64,000 nt of DNA, taken from the NCBI GenBank assembly GCA_003249035.1, contig QBMK01000031.1, positions 1 to 64,000 on the forward strand, written 5' to 3'. The translations under genes were made by a program, and so were the position numbers. Numbering within the stretch: the stretch's first letter is position 1; each line of letters begins with the position of its first letter. This stretch comes from Pseudanabaena sp. Its GTDB lineage: Bacteria; Cyanobacteriota; Cyanobacteriia; Pseudanabaenales; Pseudanabaenaceae. Positions 8,901 to 18,288 of this stretch are shown one piece after another. Below the pieces are notes generated by a model. That model saw only the letters and a list, made by a program, of their open reading frames with translations. It was not told where the DNA came from and made no database searches.

Positions 8901-8935
8901 TGCTCCTCAGTCCTCGCCAAAAAGATTCTTGTCAT
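5930..8935 (-). CDS. STAND-like P-loop NTPase with C-terminal TPR array
   Basis: 1001 aa. The N-terminal NTPase has a Walker A GEGGMGKTT at 58-66 and a Walker B-like LVLLLDTYE at 243-251, followed by a winged-helix-like region (about 380-470) and a helical middle. About residues 690-905 hold TPR units, of which five or six are nearly identical (GEYELAIASYQQAI with LDPK). This is the architecture of STAND signalling ATPases: the repeats sense a ligand, and nucleotide exchange triggers oligomerisation. No effector domain is seen at either end. It sits among toxin-antitoxin genes, which suggests but does not prove a defence or stress role. It is probably cytoplasmic. Confidence 0.8.
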   Translation of the reverse strand: MTRIFLARTEEQKRFREVLRSLQPNVGWFSQNLPTVAKYLPAKKETVSTSPHIFLLYGEGGMGKTTLGRRFCELAGEEFPDRFQVLRLDWEEAKNEYPSLNVGHESIRPESVLETIYLTVSKGREGIFEKYRQVEKTLKQIEDKVDKELQARQGEGAEYAPILKKGLSWSLGALRKLPQVEAILGAGDGKVDETIADGAVSALVGLMKKRLSLEERRIFATPHRQLAEALGHGLQAISAQKPLVLLLDTYEIVDRLECDRVLRMVIKAAGRRVVWAIAGRANLADSKKVFQDYFQGYRDIFSENLYVYPMSEFSREQVSEYFAHPQINVPLSDEAAELVKQFSLGIPFVVQQIAAMRQQGIDLATILSAPSADRDDESPREAVVRATSDRFLRYCLDECDQKAVYAMAMMRRPDNELLKAMLGVTDLEPEMRSLKARHSFVLLEGKGIRLHDKLESFLQDYLRCGLAGQSPMVRELSDRAVAYLEPRLGEWTQEFTDTADYFESDRIANGLLDLVQFKFWQDVEVGWRYAVPLFVESWQYDREWQEQLLGVIEAFQVRFDGDSKKRLRTFAKDLDYYFFDSDSRKVLLDELEKLAKRGWLDGDRKNERMVILFLQRGRLLYELERYSECLQMYLEAEKQLPETALHLRKDLAEEFSGIGNKLLWKDGKPIASPEAQTAYQSSCSLNPDNSLAWRGLGVSLEKLDLFESAIASYQQAINLDPKFSYPHSDLGDVYQAQGEYELAIASYQQAIDLDPKSATPHNGLGNVYQAQGEYELAIASYQQAINLDPKSATPHNGLGNVYSYQGEYELAIASYQQPINIDPKDAYPHNGLGDVYKAQGEYELAIASYQQAIDLDPKLAPPHNGLGNVYQAQGKYELAISSYQQRINLPPESAPPRFNLGTVMGRQGKKEEAITLWKQGLELLTSNSQYDRLFRSLHEVGIGEIERGTNSLREILATEKTPLGILSDVLKDAELIAQFPTKLEGIDTMIEMLRQAIAKVQ

Positions 8936-9125
8936 AGCTCAGCATCCTCCACATCTGTTGCCATTCTAACGAAAACTTATGTCTATCTACCTAAACTATT
9001 AAATTAAATATAGTTTTAGGAGAGCTTTATTCTTTATCATGTGCGGCTGTTAGCGATCGCGTAAATATACACTTGCAACCATCTTGCTATAATAGCCGCA
9101 TAATCTTAGCTCACCAAAAACTTCT

Positions 9126-9338
9126 ATGCTCTCCCAACAGCTTGAAGACAAATCTCAACATCTAGAAACTAGAGTTTCTGCATTAGAAACAGAACTCGCA
9201 CAAATGCGACAGATGCTATCTGTCTTTGTTCAGAAAAAAACACCTTGGTGGTTAAAAGTCGCAGGTAGCTTTGAAAACGATCCTACCTTTGACGAAGCAA
9301 GTCGTCTCGGTCAAGAATGGCGCAAATCTGCTGAATAG
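9126..9338 (+). CDS. Probable antitoxin of a VapBC-type pair
   Basis: 70 aa. The N-terminal half is a coiled coil (LETRVSALETELAQMRQML). The C-terminal half, with PWWLKVAGSFENDPTFDEA and then GQEWR, is the toxin-interacting tail common in small cyanobacterial antitoxins preceding a PIN toxin. It ends 6 bp before the vapC start, and the pair is evidently co-transcribed. I do not see a DNA-binding motif, so autoregulation is uncertain. Confidence 0.7.
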   Translation: MLSQQLEDKSQHLETRVSALETELAQMRQMLSVFVQKKTPWWLKVAGSFENDPTFDEASRLGQEWRKSAE

Positions 9339-9344
9339 AGCATC

Positions 9345-9764
9345 ATGTATATTTTTGACACCGATCATCTCAGCCTGATTCAGCGCAATGGACAAGAAGG
9401 AAAGCGAATCTTAGCCAAACTTTCAGAGATAGAAGATCCTGAGGTTGCCGTTACCGTCATTACCTACGAAGAGCAGATTAGAGGAAGAATCGCTTTTTTA
9501 GCTAAAGCAAAAACATTAGACGAACAAATCTTTGCCTATCAAGGATTACAGCAACTAGCAACCAATTACCAAGCGATCGCCATTATCCCTTTTAGCCGCG
9601 CATCTGCCATAGAACATCAACGCCTACGCAAAGCCTATCCCCGTCTAGGAAATATGGATCTCAAAATTGCCGCGATCGCCTTAACAAACAATGCAATCTT
9701 AGTCACCCGTAACAAATCAGATTTTGGACAAATTGTAGAGTTGTCCATAGATGACTGGTCATAA
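9345..9764 (+). CDS. vapC: VapC-type PIN ribonuclease toxin
   Basis: 139 aa PIN domain: MYIFDTDHLSLIQ gives the first Asp, VAVTVITYEEQIRGR the conserved Glu, and LGNMDLKIAAIAL with LVTRNKSDFGQI the remaining acidic positions. VapC toxins cut tRNA or rRNA. Length and motif order match the tRNA(fMet)-type VapC subfamily, though the substrate cannot be read from sequence. No lesion is visible, and the adjacent upstream antitoxin completes a normal module. The same frame stays open for 26 more codons after the stop (to a TGA at 9846-9848), which I take as decayed sequence. Confidence 0.85.
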   Translation: MYIFDTDHLSLIQRNGQEGKRILAKLSEIEDPEVAVTVITYEEQIRGRIAFLAKAKTLDEQIFAYQGLQQLATNYQAIAIIPFSRASAIEHQRLRKAYPRLGNMDLKIAAIALTNNAILVTRNKSDFGQIVELSIDDWS

Positions 9765-9928
9765 GTACCCAAGACTCAAGACCTAATCACCGCAGTCGAT
9801 AACTTTGCCAATCAAGCAGGACAGACTCTTGCCATAGAAGGCACATGACGATCTCAACTTCCCACATCCTAATCAAACCCAAAAATGTCGAGTAAAATCA
9901 TAATCAAGCTTTCTTAAGACAGATCCCC

Positions 9929-10228
9929 ATGCAAGTAGAGATATTAAAACAGCAGATTGTAAAACTAGATAAAGGTTCCTTTGCAGAATTGCGAGATTGG
10001 TTTTTCGAGTTAGATCAAGCTTGTTGGGACAAACAACTCGAAGCAGATGTCAAAACTGGAAGACTAGATCTTTTAGGTAATGAAGCGATCGCCGAAGCTC
10101 AAAAAATTACACGAAACAGCAATGATACTAGCGCTATAGAAGCTCTTGATCGAACAGTTGAGAAAATTTTATTAGAAACTGGCATGACAGAGGATGAATT
10201 AGTGGAAGCTTTTTGCAGTGATTTGTGA
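9929..10228 (+). CDS. Orphan RelB-like antitoxin with C-terminal extension
   Basis: 99 aa. Residues about 10-55 (LDKGSFAELRDWFFELDQACWDKQLEADVKTGRLD then LLGNEAIAEA) match the short antitoxins that pair with RelE/ParE toxins. No toxin gene follows: the next gene is the CHAT protein, in the opposite direction. The C-terminal about 40 residues (IEALDRTVEKILLETGMTED onward) go beyond the usual end of these antitoxins, so the gene may be fused to an unrelated tail or have lost its partner. Complete and undamaged as read. Confidence 0.6.
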   Translation: MQVEILKQQIVKLDKGSFAELRDWFFELDQACWDKQLEADVKTGRLDLLGNEAIAEAQKITRNSNDTSAIEALDRTVEKILLETGMTEDELVEAFCSDL

Positions 10229-10292
10229 CGTTGTGCAATTAGAGGCGATCACTACATTTATCCGTCCTTTTGGCTATGGATGCGCCAGTGTC

Positions 10293-12944
10293 TTAGAGCC
10301 AGTTACCTAGCAATACAAAAGGAGCCCAAAAATAAGGATGATTATATTGGGAATCTTTGAGTAAAGCCTGTTGTGCTGTTCTTAGAGATGCGGCTCTAGT
10401 AACATTCACCGAAGATAAACTTTGATAGAGTGCAATCATAAACTTTGAAGTAGCAGCATCATCGACTGACCATAGCGAAGCGATCGTACTTCTAGCTCCT
10501 GCTCTTACCGCCATTCCCGCCAAGCCCAGTGCTGCCCGTTTATCTCCCACCGCAGTTTGACAAGCACTTAAAATCAATAACTCAACAGGTTCAGGATTGC
10601 TACGGCCAGAAGAGCGCAATAATTGATAGAGATTCTCAATCGTCAACTTGCCATCGTAAGTTAGTAAATAAGTTTTTTCAGCTTCAGAACTGAAGTTGCC
10701 ATGGGTGGCAAGATGAATAATGGGGACAGGTAATGATACAAGCGTTTGCGCGAGGTTTTGTTTGGTAAAGCTAGAGTTAAGAAAAATGGAACTTAAGGGA
10801 ACTTGTTTGTTGATTTCTTGTAACTCGCCTTTTACATTAGGTAAAGCCGAAAAGCCCTGTCTTGCCTCAGTCAAGCCTCCAATTAAAGCCGAAACTTTTT
10901 GTTTAGCGATGGGTTTTGGATCGAGTAACTGTAGGCTCGGAGTGAGTGCGATGTCGTAATTCTCAATTAAGAATTGCTTACCATCATGTAAAACAGACAT
11001 GGGAATATTTCTTAAAGAACCGTCTAAGACAAAAACAATAGTTTTGATCTGGCTTTGAGCGATCGCACTTGCTGCAGGACGAATTAACCAGTCATAAATG
11101 CGTTGAGCACTGGAAAGATAATCTTCCGAAGAGTAATCTCGAAGATTCACTCGTAAATCGGTTACCATATCATCAATTTTTGCAGCTGTAACGTTGCTGG
11201 CATAGTGACGCAGTGGTTGATTAGGCAGACTGAGTATCACTTCTAAGCGATCTTTGAGAATGATCGGGTAAATGACAGCAGCAGTTTTGTCTACTTGGCT
11301 AATATCAACTTGTGCAGCATTAAGACAGTCTGAACGGAAAAAATTCACTAGCTCGGCAATTTGGAGCGATTCGATCGCTGCTTGAGCTTTGACTAAGTTT
11401 TTCTGTTTGTCTCCTGCATTGTCTTGTAGCAATAAACTCACAAGTTGCCGATAAACTGGCTCGACAGTTTCTCGAAATGAGAACTGCACATTGGGGTTTA
11501 CAAATACAAGATCGCTGCGTAATTGCCTCAAGCCATTGACAGCTTCTGTATAAGCAAGGATTGCATTTTGGGTATCCCCTTTTGCACTAAGTAGTCTGCC
11601 TAGCTGCCATTGCCAACGATAGGCGATGTCATTAGCGTTGATGCTTTGAGCGATCGCTAGAGCTTGCTCGGTCAGATTTTGGGCTGATTCAGTTTGTTGA
11701 CTTTGTTCGTAGGCATTTCCTAGAGTGCCGAGCGCATAGGAGAGAGTGCGACTATCGTTGATTGATTTAGCTTGTTGCGCCGAAACTGCTAACATTTTTG
11801 CGGCTTCAGCTAATAGTGAATCGGCTACAGTTTGAGGGACTAACTTAGTGAGTCTTAGTAGGCTATCTCCATAATTGATTTTTACAAAAATTGCCTCGCG
11901 ACTGTTTTCCAGCTTTGATAATTCTGGTGCAATTTGCGATCGCATTGCTAAAGCCTCTGAGAATTTATCAGAAGGATTCTCAGATTCAATCAATAAACTA
12001 AATAAATTTAGTTGGGCTTGCAAGTTTGTCAGCAATTGCCCCGATATCTGTGATGATTTTCGATAGAATTCGCTAGCTTCTTTGGTTTTACCTTCAAGTC
12101 GCGCCAGATTGCCCATTCTTAGTAAAACAATACTTTTTTGATCGTTATTTGCAAGACGATTGAGAATTTCCAAACTATCTGCTAAAGGTTGATACGCGAG
12201 TTTAAGATCGCCAACTGTGGTCAACATATCTCCATAGTGATGAAGAGCGATCGCCGTAAGAAGACTATCCGATGTTTTTGGCAATAGTACTTGAACAGAT
12301 TCTAAAATTTGCAATGCGCGTCGATAAAAGCCTTGAGATTTTAAAGCTTGAGATTGATTGATCGCATTGCGAATCTGATGATCGAGATCGCCGATCTGGG
12401 AATGTAAAAGAGCAGCTTCTTTCCAAACAGCGATCGCCTCTTCGTTTTTACCTAGGTTTAAATATAAATTTCCTTGAGTATCAAGAGCCTGAGCGATCGC
12501 TCTTTGACCTGCTGCATTGCTTTCTAGCGATCGGGCTATTTTAAGGCTTTGAGAGATCGTGCGATCGGCTTCTTGCCATTGTCCTAATTTTTGATGAGCT
12601 AAGGATAGATTGCTTAAAGTTATCGCTAAATCTAGGGAATTATTTTGCTGTTGATAGATTTTTACGGCTTGCTCCCATACTTGAATTGCATCTTGCCACT
12701 GTCCTAATTGATAAAAAGACTTGCCGCGATTAAATAAAGTATTTGGTTGTTCTGAGTTTGTTTGGACTGCTTGAGAACTCTGCCATGTCGTCATGGTAGA
12801 TGCCAACATTGGCTGAGCAAGTGCAGTTAGAAAAAATAAAAGAAAAACCAGCCCTGAATTTCCAATAAAAGCTAGGCTTTGCTTTGCTTTTGTTAAAAAT
12901 TTAGTGATTCGGATTTTTGACGGACTTTGAAATAATCGCTTCAT
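10293..12944 (-). CDS. Exported TPR-CHAT domain protein (caspase-like peptidase fold)
   Basis: 883 aa. The N-terminus has a basic region and a hydrophobic stretch (GLVFLLFFLTALAQPMLAS), which is a signal peptide or anchor, so the protein is probably periplasmic or on the membrane. Residues about 65-480 are TPR-like helical repeats. The C-terminal third is a CHAT domain with the catalytic pair His748 in HLATHGNF and Cys795 in ILSACQTAVGD, followed by GLAGMAVRAGARSTIASLW. CHAT proteases include the separase-like TPR-CHAT of type III-E CRISPR. The gene begins 13 bp after tpsA stops and is surely in its operon. Confidence 0.9.
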   Translation of the reverse strand: MKRLFQSPSKIRITKFLTKAKQSLAFIGNSGLVFLLFFLTALAQPMLASTMTTWQSSQAVQTNSEQPNTLFNRGKSFYQLGQWQDAIQVWEQAVKIYQQQNNSLDLAITLSNLSLAHQKLGQWQEADRTISQSLKIARSLESNAAGQRAIAQALDTQGNLYLNLGKNEEAIAVWKEAALLHSQIGDLDHQIRNAINQSQALKSQGFYRRALQILESVQVLLPKTSDSLLTAIALHHYGDMLTTVGDLKLAYQPLADSLEILNRLANNDQKSIVLLRMGNLARLEGKTKEASEFYRKSSQISGQLLTNLQAQLNLFSLLIESENPSDKFSEALAMRSQIAPELSKLENSREAIFVKINYGDSLLRLTKLVPQTVADSLLAEAAKMLAVSAQQAKSINDSRTLSYALGTLGNAYEQSQQTESAQNLTEQALAIAQSINANDIAYRWQWQLGRLLSAKGDTQNAILAYTEAVNGLRQLRSDLVFVNPNVQFSFRETVEPVYRQLVSLLLQDNAGDKQKNLVKAQAAIESLQIAELVNFFRSDCLNAAQVDISQVDKTAAVIYPIILKDRLEVILSLPNQPLRHYASNVTAAKIDDMVTDLRVNLRDYSSEDYLSSAQRIYDWLIRPAASAIAQSQIKTIVFVLDGSLRNIPMSVLHDGKQFLIENYDIALTPSLQLLDPKPIAKQKVSALIGGLTEARQGFSALPNVKGELQEINKQVPLSSIFLNSSFTKQNLAQTLVSLPVPIIHLATHGNFSSEAEKTYLLTYDGKLTIENLYQLLRSSGRSNPEPVELLILSACQTAVGDKRAALGLAGMAVRAGARSTIASLWSVDDAATSKFMIALYQSLSSVNVTRAASLRTAQQALLKDSQYNHPYFWAPFVLLGNWL

Positions 12945-12957
12945 TGGTTTATTCTCT

Positions 12958-15900
12958 CTACTGGTTAACGCAATGTAGTTGTCTCGCCCAAACGGGAGAA
13001 GGTAAAACTTTGGGAACTTCTGCTACAAGAGCGACTTCACCATAGGGGTTAATTGTCCAGCCTTGAGCTTCAACTATGCGATCGGGCAATTCATCAGTAT
13101 TTTGATTTGATTGTATTTGTTTAGCCCAAGATGGAGTTGGCAGAGCCTGTGAAGTATCCCTAACAACCGCAACTTCACCATAGGGCTGAACTGTTTGGCT
13201 CTGACTCTCAGCTACATTCACTGAGGTAGTCTTCACACCCAGATTTTCCTGCAAGCTATTACCACTAATCACATCAGCAGGACTGGAAGGAATACCGCCT
13301 CGCCCAGTGATTACAAATGTACTGCCTTGGCGATCGGCTAAGCATTTCTGTGTGACTAATTTACTCGCGTCACCAAAATCTACTGGTAAATTGTTTAATC
13401 CTTTACTAGGGTCAACTCCTGGAGTATTAATATTAACTGTTCCATTAATGCCTAAATCAGAACTAGCGGTAATATCGCTTAAAGCAGTCAACCGCGGACG
13501 AAACTGCAATCCAAAAATTGCTTGGGTAGTAAGGTTGATATTTCCACCATTCCCCGTAAAGGCATTGGCAAAGATATCGCTATTTTCATTGGGGAGAGCC
13601 ACAATAAAACCAGCAGTAATATTTATATTTCCACCGTTACCCCCAGCTAGGGCTGTACCTGCGGTGGTACTGATTTGACTACCATTGCGCAATAGTAAGA
13701 TAGAGGGAATGTTAAGGGTAATATTCCCACCATCAGCGCTAGCTGTTTCGGCAGTGATGGAAGAACCATTTAGCAACGTAAGGAAGTTAGATATAAGGGT
13801 GATATTGCCGCCAATACCAGCACCGAGACTACCAACAGCAATCTGCGCTCCATCCCGAAGAGTAACAGATATTGGGTCAATAAAGATATCTCCGCCTCTA
13901 CCTGTAGAGTTTGGTAAGGTATTAGCAAATAAGCCTGTTTTTGAGCCAGAAAGATTAAATTGATTGACCACTCTCACGTCGATTGTACCTGAGTCGCCAA
14001 TACTAGATGTTGCAGTTTGGATCTGTGCGCCATTAGAGATTGTAAAGTCATTCGCCCTCACAAAGATGTCACCTGCTTTTCCTCTTCCTGAAGTAGAAGC
14101 TGATACTAAAACTCCATCACTGAGCGTAAGCTGTTTGGTCGTAAATGTGATATTTCCTGCTTTGCCTGCATTTTCCATCTGTCCTGTTGTTTCGACAGCG
14201 AGTTTTCCTTGTCCTGCGATCGCAATTGATTGTGGAGCAGTGATAAACAAGTCACCGCCATTACCAATGCTAGAAGTGGAAGCTGAGATTTGGGAATTAG
14301 GTGCTAAGGCAATGTTGAGATAGCCAAGATTGTTGTAGGGATTGAGTCTTAAAGTTCCTGCGGGAGATATTCCTTGGGTTTCAGCAAATACACCGACTGT
14401 GCCGAAAAGATTCATCTGAGAAGCGTTGAGGGTAATGCTGCCACCACCGTCAGGATTAGTGGCGGTGGCGCTAGCAGTAGCGGTAATTCTTGCCTGATCT
14501 GTGAGGGTGAGGATCGGCGTGTTAATGACGATATTCCCTGCTTTGCCTGCGTTATTGGTTTGGACGGATAGAACTGGGAATGCATCGAGTACTCGCGTTA
14601 AGTCAACAGATGTTGGAGCATTGATTGTAATATTGCCGCCTGTTCCTGTGCCATTGGTCTCTGCTAATACTTTGGAATTGTCGTTAATTTTGACTATGGG
14701 TGCATTAATAGTTATGTCTCCTGCTTTGCCTTGATTATTGGTTGTTGCCGTGACCTTGCTATTGTTTTGGAAGGTAATCATGGTGGGGCTAGTGATCGAG
14801 ATATTGCCCGCAGGATCTTTACTTTGGGTGACAGTATTGATCGTGGTTTGATCAAAGGTGAGGCTGCCTAAAGTATTAGCGATCGCCACATCTCCCGATA
14901 TGCCACTTTTTCCAATTTCAAAGGTGATTGGGGTGCCAAAGGGGAGTTCAACAATTAAATCTTGACTAGTACTAATTTGCACATTTGTAATAACTAGATC
15001 TCCCAATCCATTAATTGTTACTGCCCCTGCTTTCCCTGTAGAAGATTGAGTAAAGATCTCAAAATTACTGATTTTGTCTTTAGCATCTATTTTAATGTCA
15101 CCACCAGCACCACTTTCTCCCAGTTTTGATATTGAGGTAGCAAGCAAGTAGCGCCTAGGATCGAACCCAGTTGTGATAATGCTGCCATTGGATGCAGATA
15201 AGGAAATGTTTCCCGCATTTCCTACATTGCCACTAGTCGAATTGGTATATGAAGATGATGCTGATCTATTGAAAGAGATATTGCCGTTAGAGGTTAAGAA
15301 AGCAATTTCTCCTCCATTTCCCGCATTGCCAGTATTTGAGAGCGAGTAAGCAAATGATGTCGATCTTCTGAGCGAGATATTACCGTTAGGGGTATAAAAA
15401 GAAATCTTACCCCCGTTTCCAGCATTGCCAGAGTCAGATAGTGAGTATGCGGTAGAGAACGAGTTAGCTAGTGATATATTGCCATTAGAGGTAATGAATG
15501 AGATTGCCCCAGCATTCCCCGCATTGCCAAATTTTGAGCTTGAGTATGATGATGGGCTTGAGCTTTCTAGTGAGATATCACCATTGGAGGTAGAGAAAGA
15601 TATTGCACCACCATTTCCTGCATTGCCAGAGTCAGCTTGCGAGTATGAGGATATTAATATTGAGCCATTGATCGAGATATTACCATTGGTATTAGAGAAT
15701 GATATCGCACCACCATTTCCTGCATTGCCAGAGTTAGAGCTTGAATTTGAGGACAATATAGAGTTGTCTAGCGAAATATTACCGTTGGTATTAGAGAAAA
15801 ATATCGCACCGCCATTTCCAGAACTAGAAGAAGATGAGTTAGTAATCGTCCCTGCAAGAGAAATATTGCCATTGTTGTTAGAGAGAGAAATTGCTCCCCC

Positions 15901-18288
15901 ATTTCCCACATTGCTAGAAGACAGGTTTGAAGTAGAGATTAAAGATAATCCTGAAAGTAAGATGTTACCGTTAGAGTTATTGAAAGAAATTGCGCCCCCG
16001 TTTCTCCCGTAAGCGATCGCACCAGATCTAGTGAGCGAGATATTACCGTTGGAGTTAAAAAAAGAAATCGCACCTCCGTTTCCTATATTGCCTGAATTTG
16101 AGAGCGAGATCGCCACCGATGTCGAATTGTCAAGGGTAATATTGCCGTTGGAGGTAAAGAAAGAAATTGCACCTCCGTTTCCCGCATCACCTGAACTTGA
16201 CTGCGAGATCGCTTCCGATGTCGAATTATCAAGGGTAATATTGCCATTCAAGGCGAAGAAAGAAATTGCACCTCCATTTCCCGCATTACCAGAGCCAAAT
16301 TCAGCACGCGATCGAGTAACTGTTGTTGAATTAATTAACGAGATATTACCATTAGAAGCAGAGAAAGAGACAGCCCCTCCATTCCCAGCATTGCCTGTGC
16401 CTGTTCTTGTTGTCGAATACGAAGAAGGGTTGGAATTGTTAAGCGATATATTGCCGTTAGCAGATGACAAGGAGATCGCTCCTCCGTTCCCAGCATTGTC
16501 AAAGATTGATTGGGAGTATGATTTTAAATCAGAGTCAGTAAGGGATATATTGCCATTATTTGTTGATAAGGAGATCGCGCCTCCCTCTCTAGAACTGTTG
16601 CCAAAGACTGAGGACGAGAATGAATTCAAGTATGAGTTAGTTAACGCAATGCTACCATTTGATGCAGAAAAAGAAATTGCTCCTCCATTTCCCGTGTTAG
16701 AGGAAACAGATGCATATGTATCTAAATTCGTATTAGTAAGTGAGATAGTCCCATTACTAGTAGAGAGAGAGAGATCCCCTCCATTTCCAGCATTAGCGGA
16801 GACAGATACATAGGATCGCAATGAAGCATTTGCGATCGCAATATCACCACGCCCATCAACACGAATATTTCCACCATTAGCCCCAGCCAAATTAGTACTA
16901 GTATCAATGTCTTTAGCCGAGATTATCCCTGTTAAAGTATTCGGGAGAAACTGGTTAGTCAACAACACCAATCCGTTTGGCTGTGATACCCGAATATTGC
17001 CATTTATCGTAATATCTGCACTACTAGGAGTCGCATAAGTTGGGTCTGTATTTGGTATCGTAAAAGCTCCCAGAACCTGATTAGTTGACAAACCTCCCAA
17101 CCGTGCCCAATCTACACCTGCCCTTACATCCAAAGTCGCCTGCTGACTGCCATCAATTGTTATTGAAGAAGTGCCTAACGCTACATAGGTCGCAAGATCA
17201 GCATATGTATTCGTGGCATTAAATGGCGTTGTATTATTTGGATTAATTGTAGTCGCAACAGCCCCAGTACTATTAATCGTTACATTAGCAAGGGTAACGC
17301 TTCCTCCTGCCAAAATATGTAGCGATGCTCCTGTATAGTCACCTAAAGACACATCTCCATTCGCCAAAATCACTGGATCGTTAGGACTAATTAAATTACC
17401 CAAACTTCCATCTAGTTTCTCAATCTTTAAATTCTTACCCACATAAAAATGTGCGTCACCGATAACAGGATTCTGCGATCGCAGCACTATATTCCCACCC
17501 GACCAAAAACCACTATTACGATGATTTAAAGTAAAGATGTCAACGGATTGATTACCCTGAATCAGTAAATCGCGCCCAGCAACAGCAAAAAAAGGAGTAG
17601 TAGAAGTGTCGCGAATCTTTACTGAATCCTGAGCTTGGAGCGTCAAGTCTCGCTGCGATCGCAAAGTCCCCTGCAAATCCAATCTATCGGCATTCAGCAC
17701 TAAATCTTGACCAGCCGAGAGATCACCTCGATTACTAATCGTTGCTCCTGTATTACTTTTGCCATACTGCAAACCTAGAGGCACATTTACATTTAACAAA
17801 GGCGGTGATTGGGGATTGGTCGCACTAAACTCACTACCATCAGAAAACTTAATGCTATTAGCAGTACTAGCGCTAAAAGTACCAGCAATATCGAGCTTGG
17901 CATTAGCCCCAAAGATAATTCCATTAGGATTAATTAAATATAAATTTGTTGTTCCATTGGTTCTTAAGATCCCATCAATATTCGAGATACTGGAGCCAGT
18001 TACCCGCCCGATCGCATTAACTATAGTTGGTGCAGTATCAAAATGCGCGGTATTACCAGTCGGCACTGAAAAATCTTGAAAGCTATGAAATTGGTTTCCC
18101 CCAACCTGAGTACCACCTGTGATCGTATAGGTTTTATTTGTACTATTAAAATCAACTGCGGTATTGATGGGGAGAGTGTTGTCAGAGGAGATGGCAGTTT
18201 GAGCATATCCCGCGTAAATCGGAGAACTACAGCTAACTATAGACAGCACAGAAGCTAAAGCTACCAAGCGAAAATTATTATTGCTCAC
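12958..18288 (-). CDS. Two-partner secretion exoprotein (TpsA, filamentous haemagglutinin-like)
   Basis: 1776 aa from a GTG at 18288, which has GAGG just upstream; an in-frame GTG at 18306 is the alternative. A signal peptide (about 1-30) is followed by the TPS secretion domain with LYLINPNGIIFGANAKLDI at about 117-135. Next come about 17 tandem units of about 31-34 aa (GNAGNGGAISF then a S-NGNISL core) encoded at about 15150-16800, then more beta-helix and a C-terminal region with two copies of a YGEVA motif. TpsA proteins fold outside as long beta-helices and act as adhesins. It should be exported by the divergent TpsB pore. Confidence 0.93.
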   Translation of the reverse strand: MSNNNFRLVALASVLSIVSCSSPIYAGYAQTAISSDNTLPINTAVDFNSTNKTYTITGGTQVGGNQFHSFQDFSVPTGNTAHFDTAPTIVNAIGRVTGSSISNIDGILRTNGTTNLYLINPNGIIFGANAKLDIAGTFSASTANSIKFSDGSEFSATNPQSPPLLNVNVPLGLQYGKSNTGATISNRGDLSAGQDLVLNADRLDLQGTLRSQRDLTLQAQDSVKIRDTSTTPFFAVAGRDLLIQGNQSVDIFTLNHRNSGFWSGGNIVLRSQNPVIGDAHFYVGKNLKIEKLDGSLGNLISPNDPVILANGDVSLGDYTGASLHILAGGSVTLANVTINSTGAVATTINPNNTTPFNATNTYADLATYVALGTSSITIDGSQQATLDVRAGVDWARLGGLSTNQVLGAFTIPNTDPTYATPSSADITINGNIRVSQPNGLVLLTNQFLPNTLTGIISAKDIDTSTNLAGANGGNIRVDGRGDIAIANASLRSYVSVSANAGNGGDLSLSTSNGTISLTNTNLDTYASVSSNTGNGGAISFSASNGSIALTNSYLNSFSSSVFGNSSREGGAISLSTNNGNISLTDSDLKSYSQSIFDNAGNGGAISLSSANGNISLNNSNPSSYSTTRTGTGNAGNGGAVSFSASNGNISLINSTTVTRSRAEFGSGNAGNGGAISFFALNGNITLDNSTSEAISQSSSGDAGNGGAISFFTSNGNITLDNSTSVAISLSNSGNIGNGGAISFFNSNGNISLTRSGAIAYGRNGGAISFNNSNGNILLSGLSLISTSNLSSSNVGNGGAISLSNNNGNISLAGTITNSSSSSSGNGGAIFFSNTNGNISLDNSILSSNSSSNSGNAGNGGAISFSNTNGNISINGSILISSYSQADSGNAGNGGAISFSTSNGDISLESSSPSSYSSSKFGNAGNAGAISFITSNGNISLANSFSTAYSLSDSGNAGNGGKISFYTPNGNISLRRSTSFAYSLSNTGNAGNGGEIAFLTSNGNISFNRSASSSYTNSTSGNVGNAGNISLSASNGSIITTGFDPRRYLLATSISKLGESGAGGDIKIDAKDKISNFEIFTQSSTGKAGAVTINGLGDLVITNVQISTSQDLIVELPFGTPITFEIGKSGISGDVAIANTLGSLTFDQTTINTVTQSKDPAGNISITSPTMITFQNNSKVTATTNNQGKAGDITINAPIVKINDNSKVLAETNGTGTGGNITINAPTSVDLTRVLDAFPVLSVQTNNAGKAGNIVINTPILTLTDQARITATASATATNPDGGGSITLNASQMNLFGTVGVFAETQGISPAGTLRLNPYNNLGYLNIALAPNSQISASTSSIGNGGDLFITAPQSIAIAGQGKLAVETTGQMENAGKAGNITFTTKQLTLSDGVLVSASTSGRGKAGDIFVRANDFTISNGAQIQTATSSIGDSGTIDVRVVNQFNLSGSKTGLFANTLPNSTGRGGDIFIDPISVTLRDGAQIAVGSLGAGIGGNITLISNFLTLLNGSSITAETASADGGNITLNIPSILLLRNGSQISTTAGTALAGGNGGNINITAGFIVALPNENSDIFANAFTGNGGNINLTTQAIFGLQFRPRLTALSDITASSDLGINGTVNINTPGVDPSKGLNNLPVDFGDASKLVTQKCLADRQGSTFVITGRGGIPSSPADVISGNSLQENLGVKTTSVNVAESQSQTVQPYGEVAVVRDTSQALPTPSWAKQIQSNQNTDELPDRIVEAQGWTINPYGEVALVAEVPKVLPSPVWARQLHCVNQ

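Noticed and set aside
9765-9848. In-frame open sequence after the VapC stop (26 codons)
   Set aside because: No start and no known family; read as decayed sequence, not a readthrough product.
13307-16813. Several plus-strand ORFs of 65-260 aa
   Set aside because: Antisense to tpsA; their repetitive text mirrors the coding repeats on the other strand.
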